From the NCBI GenBank assembly GCA_040081395.1, contig JBEBGN010000048.1, positions 1-19,120 on the forward strand: DNA of 19,120 bases. Reading direction: 5' to 3'. Numbering within the stretch: the stretch's first letter is position 1; each line of letters opens with the position of its first letter. The notes under the pieces were generated by a model that was given only the letters and a program-made list of their open reading frames with translations, made no database searches and was not told where the DNA came from. The position numbers and the translations under genes were made by a program. This DNA is from UBA2982 sp040081395 (GTDB taxonomy: Bacteria > Gemmatimonadota > Gemmatimonadetes > Longimicrobiales > Gaopeijiaceae). Positions 14,443 through 19,120 of the stretch are shown here, one piece after another.

Positions 14443-14991
14443 CTAGGGCACCGCCGGCGTGCTGGCCCGATCGGGAAGCACGAGCATCCAGATCGTATCG
14501 AGCACGAAGGACGACTCGTCGACGAAGCGCTCTGCCATCTCAGCGAGGAGCGCGGGGTCCCCCGAGTGCAGCGCCACGGCACCGACTCGACGCACTACCG
14601 GCCGCTGCACAGGGCCGACCGAGTCGGGGGGCGCATCTCCCGGGGTGATGACGATGTCCGTGGGGGCGTCGATCGAATCGACCACGCTCCATGACGTCCA
14701 CTCGAGGGCGTAGTCGACGCGTCCGAACGGCTGATCCTGACCTGCGAGTCCGCCCAACTCGGGAGGAGCCTGGCCAGGCGCGGTCGGCGTGGGCCAAGCT
14801 CCCGACGTGGTGAGGACCGATCGCGCCGCCGCCGCGACGCTCTCGACGTCAGTAGCCGCGCGCGCGAAGCGGTCGCGACTCGTGCGCGCGCTCCAAGCAG
14901 GATAGAGCAAGGCCGCCGCTAAGCTGAGCGTAGCGAGGAAGATCAGGGCGTCACCCGCTGTCGCGCCGGCCCGGTTGCTCGCGCCCGTCAT
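14443..14991 (-). CDS. Pilin-like single-pass membrane protein
   Basis: The 182-residue protein has a short hydrophilic leader ending in Gly13 followed by a hydrophobic helix (DALIFLATLSLAAALLYP, 14-30) and an amphipathic continuation (ATDVESVAAAARSVLTTSG), then a beta-rich domain with ALEWTSWSVVDSID. This resembles type IV pilin or type II pseudopilin architecture, but the usual Glu at +5 is absent (Phe18) and the first mature residue would be Asp. So prepilin cleavage is uncertain. Its ATG overlaps the upstream gene stop (ATGA). No specific family is recognised. It ends head-to-head with the hydrolase gene without a spacer. Confidence 0.65.
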   Translation of the reverse strand: MTGASNRAGATAGDALIFLATLSLAAALLYPAWSARTSRDRFARAATDVESVAAAARSVLTTSGAWPTPTAPGQAPPELGGLAGQDQPFGRVDYALEWTSWSVVDSIDAPTDIVITPGDAPPDSVGPVQRPVVRRVGAVALHSGDPALLAEMAERFVDESSFVLDTIWMLVLPDRASTPAVP

Positions 14992-16115
14992 GGGCCTTCC
15001 TCCGCAGGTGGCCAGGCGCTCATGAGCGCCTGGAAGGGCGGGGAGGGGTCGGAGGAGTCGAAGACGATGGCATTCCCGCTTGGTTCGTATGCGATGAGCT
15101 GGTAGGCCCGATTGCCGGCGCGCGCATAGCCGATGCCCGGAAGTCGCGAGGGCAATTCTTCCAACGACGCCGGGAGTCGTTGGACCTCGACCCTGAATGC
15201 CTCGACCTGCTGGGCCTGGAGCAGGAGGGCCGAGCGAATGGCACGCGCTCGGGCGGCGGCAGTCATTTGGGCCGGTGGTTCGGGAACCACCCAGCCGGGT
15301 GGGGCGACGGCGACCCATCCGGCCAGGACGAACACCAGGGTGGCGAGCACGCCCTTCCACCGCCGTGTGGCGCCCGTGTCTGTGGGAACTCGATAGCGCG
15401 CCTCCTGGTGCTCCGCATGCGCGAGCGCCTGCGCGAGCAGCCTCGCGCGCGCCTCCGGGGTGCTCACCTCTCCCAGGTCCAGGGAGATGGGCGGGACGTC
15501 GTCCTCGTCGACGGCTCCGCGCGCGGCCGCCAGGGCGAGCCGCGCCGCCTCCTGGTTGGCGGCCGCGATCGGGCCGGCGGTTCGGCCGGATCGCGATGCG
15601 GGCGGTTCGTCGGCGTCGAGGTCGATCACCGGCACCTCAGGCTCCTCCTCGACCTCATCCGGCGGGGCGCCCACGACCGCTTTGGCGATCAGGCGATCGA
15701 CAGCCTCGCCACCGCCGTCGTCGTCCAAGTCGACGACCTCCAGTTCCTCGTCGAGCTCCGTGTCTCGGCGAGAAGCCTTGGCCGGTGCCCGCGACGTGGG
15801 CGTCGTCTCGTCCGGAAGATTCGCGACCAGGGCAACCAAGCTCTGGTAGTCGGACGATCCATCGTCGTCGAGATCCGCATCGAGGTCGGCGACCGTGGAG
15901 CCAGAGGGGGCTGCCTCGACAGCGGGGCGTGCAGGCGGTGTGACCTGCGCGGGAGGGGTCGGCGGTACTTCCGCCTCCGGCTCCCGTGCTTCTGCGACCG
16001 GCGCGCGAGGTGCGGGCTCCGCGACGGTCGGGGCCGACTCCGCAGTGGGCGAAGCCGGCGCGGCCCCCTCGCGGGCCGCGCGCTGCTTCTTGCCCTTCTT
16101 CTTCTTACGCGACAC
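14988..16115 (-). CDS. Membrane protein with acidic cytoplasmic region and pilin-like C-terminal domain
   Basis: This 375-residue protein starts at GTG (16113-16115), with GGAAG 6 bases upstream. The Lys-rich N-terminus (SRKKKKGKKQR) leads into a long Pro/Ala/Glu-rich, probably disordered region with acidic repeats: DLDDDG (81-86), DLDDDGGGEAVD (129-140) and DLDADE (165-170). The second fits a DxDxDGxxxxxD calcium-loop pattern. A single membrane helix lies at about 255-273, followed by AAARARAIRSALLLQAQQVE and RLPASLEELPSRL, then strands, similar to pseudopilin globular domains. Its stop overlaps the next pilin-like gene, so the pair is co-translated. Function unknown; the lysine tail suggests N-terminus inside the cell. 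Confidence 0.75.
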   Translation of the reverse strand: MSRKKKKGKKQRAAREGAAPASPTAESAPTVAEPAPRAPVAEAREPEAEVPPTPPAQVTPPARPAVEAAPSGSTVADLDADLDDDGSSDYQSLVALVANLPDETTPTSRAPAKASRRDTELDEELEVVDLDDDGGGEAVDRLIAKAVVGAPPDEVEEEPEVPVIDLDADEPPASRSGRTAGPIAAANQEAARLALAAARGAVDEDDVPPISLDLGEVSTPEARARLLAQALAHAEHQEARYRVPTDTGATRRWKGVLATLVFVLAGWVAVAPPGWVVPEPPAQMTAAARARAIRSALLLQAQQVEAFRVEVQRLPASLEELPSRLPGIGYARAGNRAYQLIAYEPSGNAIVFDSSDPSPPFQALMSAWPPAEEGP

Positions 16116-16147
16116 GGGCCGCTTCCGGGTTCATCGCGTCAACATAA

Positions 16148-16166
16148 GCGGGCGGCGTCCGCCCGC
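16148..16166 (-). terminator. Hairpin downstream of ettA
   Basis: A perfect 8-bp stem (GCGGGCGG with CCGCCCGC) with a 3-base loop lies 9 bases after the ettA stop, on the minus strand. The following minus-strand sequence (TTATGTTG) has few Ts, so it may be a weak intrinsic terminator or an mRNA end-stabilising hairpin between ettA and the next gene. Confidence 0.5.
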
Positions 16167-16174
16167 CCACGAGA

Positions 16175-17857
<1,683 letters not shown>

Positions 17858-17921
17858 GGCTCGTTCGCGCTCGCGGGTCGTGGCTCGGGGACAGGGCCGG
17901 GAATCTTGAGTTCAGGCCCCA

Positions 17922-17967
17922 CAAAACCAAGGGCCCGCTCCCCGGCGCCAACCTGGGAAGCGGGCCC
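17922..17967 (-). terminator. Intrinsic terminator of the exported TPR-like gene
   Basis: On the minus strand, GGGCCCGCTTCCC (17955-17967) pairs with GGGGAGCGGGCCC (17931-17943), followed by TTGGTTTTG (17922-17930). The long GC stem with a T-rich tail, 30 bases after the stop of the 17998-18525 gene, is a good Rho-independent terminator. It isolates that sigma-54-controlled unit from ettA. Confidence 0.85.
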
Positions 17968-17997
17968 ATAGCCCCGAAACGGAGTTCTGTCGCGGAG

Positions 17998-18525
17998 CTA
18001 CTCGGTTCCCGGCGTTGCGCCGAGCCTCTCTGCCAAGCCGAAACGGGCGGACGGTTCGAGCAGGGGCGACCGCGTCAGAAGGCGCGCTCGATCGGCCAAG
18101 CCCCTGGCCTCGGCGGTCATGCCCACCTTAGCGGCGACCCACGCCGCGTCGATGAACGTCTCCGCCGCACCCTCGACGTCACCCAGCGCCAAGTAGGCCT
18201 CGCCTGCTCCAGTCAGCGATGTGACCGCGGCCTGCGGGCGGCCTTTGTAGAAGTAGATGTAGCCCGCGAGACGCACGTCCGTCGCGCTCCTCGGGTCCGC
18301 CGCACCGCGCATCGCCGCTGCCCGCAGGTACAGGCCTGCCGCCTGCTCCCAGCCGCGCCCCGCCAGGATCATGTCGTACGCGAGTGACTCCATCTCCTCG
18401 GCGGCCGCCGGCGGCATCGACACGTCGAGCGCGGCGAACGCATCCTGGGCCTGGGTCTGGAGGGGCATCACGGAGAAAGTCGCTGCGATCGCGACGAAGG
18501 CGAGTCTGTTTGTCGTGGTAGTCAT
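17998..18525 (-). CDS. Exported TPR-like helical protein, sigma-54 controlled
   Basis: The 175-residue protein has a signal peptide (about 1-27, FSVMPLQTQAQ) and then alpha-helical repeats resembling tetratricopeptide units: AAGLYLRAAAMRG, VRLAGYIYFYKGRPQAAVTS and GEAYLALGDVEGAAETFIDAAW, with the typical small-residue/aromatic spacing. It is likely periplasmic and would bind partner proteins. Its ATG (18523-18525) has an ideal Shine-Dalgarno, AAGGAG, 6 bases upstream, unlike most genes here. A sigma-54 promoter lies about 60 bases upstream of the start codon (predicted start of transcription near 18586) and a strong terminator follows, so it is a monocistronic unit. The role is not recognised; the neighbouring sigma-54 regulator is its likely activator. 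Confidence 0.75.
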   Translation of the reverse strand: MTTTTNRLAFVAIAATFSVMPLQTQAQDAFAALDVSMPPAAAEEMESLAYDMILAGRGWEQAAGLYLRAAAMRGAADPRSATDVRLAGYIYFYKGRPQAAVTSLTGAGEAYLALGDVEGAAETFIDAAWVAAKVGMTAEARGLADRARLLTRSPLLEPSARFGLAERLGATPGTE

Positions 18526-18596
18526 GGTCAGCTCCTTCGTGAAAGGTTCGTGAGCGCGTGCTCCGATGGACGTTCATGCGCTCGTGAGTCGCCTAT

Positions 18597-18610
18597 GCGG
18601 GAGACGTGCC
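18597..18610 (-). promoter_or_regulatory. Sigma-54 promoter (-24/-12)
   Basis: On the minus strand the sequence reads TGGCACGTCTCCCGCAT (18595-18611): the -24 element TGGCACG is perfect, GG (18609-18610) and GC (18597-18598) are separated by exactly 10 bases, and the -12 element is CCGCA where TTGCA is the consensus. Transcription would start near 18586 and proceed into the 18525 gene, giving a leader of about 60 bases. A 6-3-6 palindrome (AGACGT-GCC-ACGTCT, 18602-18616) overlaps the -24 box. Confidence 0.75.
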
Positions 18611-18688
18611 ACGTCTGCGTCGCGCCTCTTAAGTTCTTGTGGTAACGTCGAATACGAGATGCGGACCGTGTCTAGATGCTCCCGAATG

Positions 18689-18708
18689 TTCCCACGCCGC
18701 GGTGGGAA
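18689..18708. promoter_or_regulatory. Inverted repeat, candidate enhancer (UAS) for the sigma-54 regulator
   Basis: TTCCCAC (18689-18695) and GTGGGAA (18702-18708) form a perfect 7-6-7 inverted repeat. Its centre lies about 110 bases upstream of the predicted sigma-54 start of transcription, a usual distance for enhancer-binding proteins with a Fis-type DNA-binding domain, such as the one encoded just beside it. Binding is inferred. Confidence 0.5.
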
Positions 18709-18751
18709 TCGACCCGCGTTCGACCGCGATGTAGGCTGACGAACGAAGCGG

Positions 18752-18781
18752 CCCGCACCCTACACGCGCGTAGGATGCGGG
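18752..18781 (-). terminator. Hairpin after the sigma-54 regulator gene
   Basis: CCCGCAcCCTAC (18752-18763) and GTAGGaTGCGGG (18770-18781) form a 12-bp stem with one mismatch and a 6-base loop. It is 35 bases past the regulator stop on the minus strand. The following minus-strand bases (CGCTTCGTTCG) have only a poor T content. It could stop or slow transcription out of the regulator gene. The gap 18526-18816 otherwise holds the sigma-54 promoter and the inverted repeat listed above, and no gene. Confidence 0.5.
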
Positions 18782-18816
18782 TCGTGGAGGCACACGAACG
18801 TGGGTTGGGCCCACCG

Positions 18817-19120
18817 TCAGGTTCCGGCACGCTCCGGGGTCACGCGCGCGTCGGTCAGGGCGTACTTCTCGACGCGGAGCCCCATGATCCGCTCGGTGAT
18901 ACCGAGCTGCCGTGCCGCCGCCGCCCGGTTGCCCTTGTTGGCCTTGAGCGCATCGATGATCAACTCCTTCTCGAGCGCCTGGATCTGGGTGTGGAGAGGG
19001 CCCGAGCGTTTGTCGTCGAGCCTGGCCATCTGGAGGCTCGGCGGCAGCAGACGCGCGTGGATGACGTCGTCGTCCGCGAGGAGCACCGCGCGCTCGATGG
19101 CATTCTCGAGCTCGCGAACG
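18817..19120 (-). CDS. Sigma-54-dependent enhancer-binding regulator, C-terminus only
   Basis: The partial frame begins outside the window with VRELENAIERAVLLADDD, the end of the AAA+ sigma-54-activating domain (the VRELEN motif is diagnostic of NtrC/NifA/PspF-type activators). It ends with a Fis-type helix-turn-helix (KELIIDALKANKGNRAAAARQLGITERIMGLRVEKY, about 35 to 75 residues from the end of the visible part) and a short tail. The sensory domain is not visible. Such proteins bind inverted repeats upstream of -24/-12 promoters; one of each lies directly downstream of this gene, in front of the exported TPR-like gene. Confidence 0.95.
   Translation of the reverse strand, partial: VRELENAIERAVLLADDDVIHARLLPPSLQMARLDDKRSGPLHTQIQALEKELIIDALKANKGNRAAAARQLGITERIMGLRVEKYALTDARVTPERAGT

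Noticed and set aside
16148..16166. GC-rich hairpin considered as a repeat element or mobile-element end
   Set aside because: It occurs once, directly behind a stop codon, and is explained as a terminator-like hairpin.

Overview
The window is GC-rich, densely coded bacterial chromosome. Gene edges overlap by a few bases or abut, and GTG and TTG starts are common. A predicted outer-membrane barrel, lipoprotein-free Sec signal peptides ending in AQ/Q, a sigma-54 enhancer-binding regulator and pilin-like membrane proteins point to a Gram-negative-type (diderm) organism. The mix of a Bat operon, Feo systems and a KaiC-like fusion would suit Gemmatimonadota or a related phylum, but that is an inference from style and not a marker-gene result. 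I saw no tRNA, rRNA, CRISPR array, insertion sequence or phage gene.

Left block (1-5655, minus strand): a Bat-type operon read right to left: BatD-like Sec-exported membrane protein, BatA and BatB (von Willebrand A proteins with intact MIDAS motifs), and BatC-like TPR protein, each linked to the next by a 4-base ATGA/GTGA overlap. It continues into an unusual protein in which a KaiC-like, a receiver-like and a GGDEF-like domain all appear to have lost their catalytic residues, and then into a truncated small membrane protein at the window edge. The MoxR and DUF58 genes often found with Bat genes are not next to it; a ZIP-type metal permease (5755-6363, minus) lies upstream instead.

Metal block (5755-12953): the ZIP gene diverges from a plus-strand operon that begins with a predicted membrane-anchored DtxR/MntR-type repressor carrying two C-terminal FeoA-like SH3 domains. 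Its metal-site residues are of the manganese (MntR) type. It overlaps feoB copy 1, which has an N-terminal CxxCxxH. A DtxR-like palindrome and a perfect -35 lie between ZIP and the regulator. After copy 1, a separate Fur-box-like palindrome precedes a free-standing feoA, a second and very different feoB, and an AlkC-type DNA alkylation repair gene that overlaps the feoB end. The simplest reading is a two-metal locus: a manganese-type arm under the DtxR-like repressor and a ferrous-iron arm under Fur, with a DNA repair gene attached to the iron arm.

Middle (13063-16115): an outer-membrane barrel protein and an alpha/beta hydrolase of the KANL3/Tex30 type on the plus strand, meeting head-on (no spacer) a two-gene minus-strand module of pilin-like membrane proteins, one of which has a long acidic cytoplasmic region with EF-hand-like loops.

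Right block (16175-19120, minus): ettA (ABC-F translation factor); a strong intrinsic terminator; a small exported TPR-like protein with a good Shine-Dalgarno, a sigma-54 promoter and an upstream inverted repeat; then the C-terminus of a sigma-54 enhancer-binding regulator, truncated by the window edge. The regulator most likely activates the small exported protein next to it.
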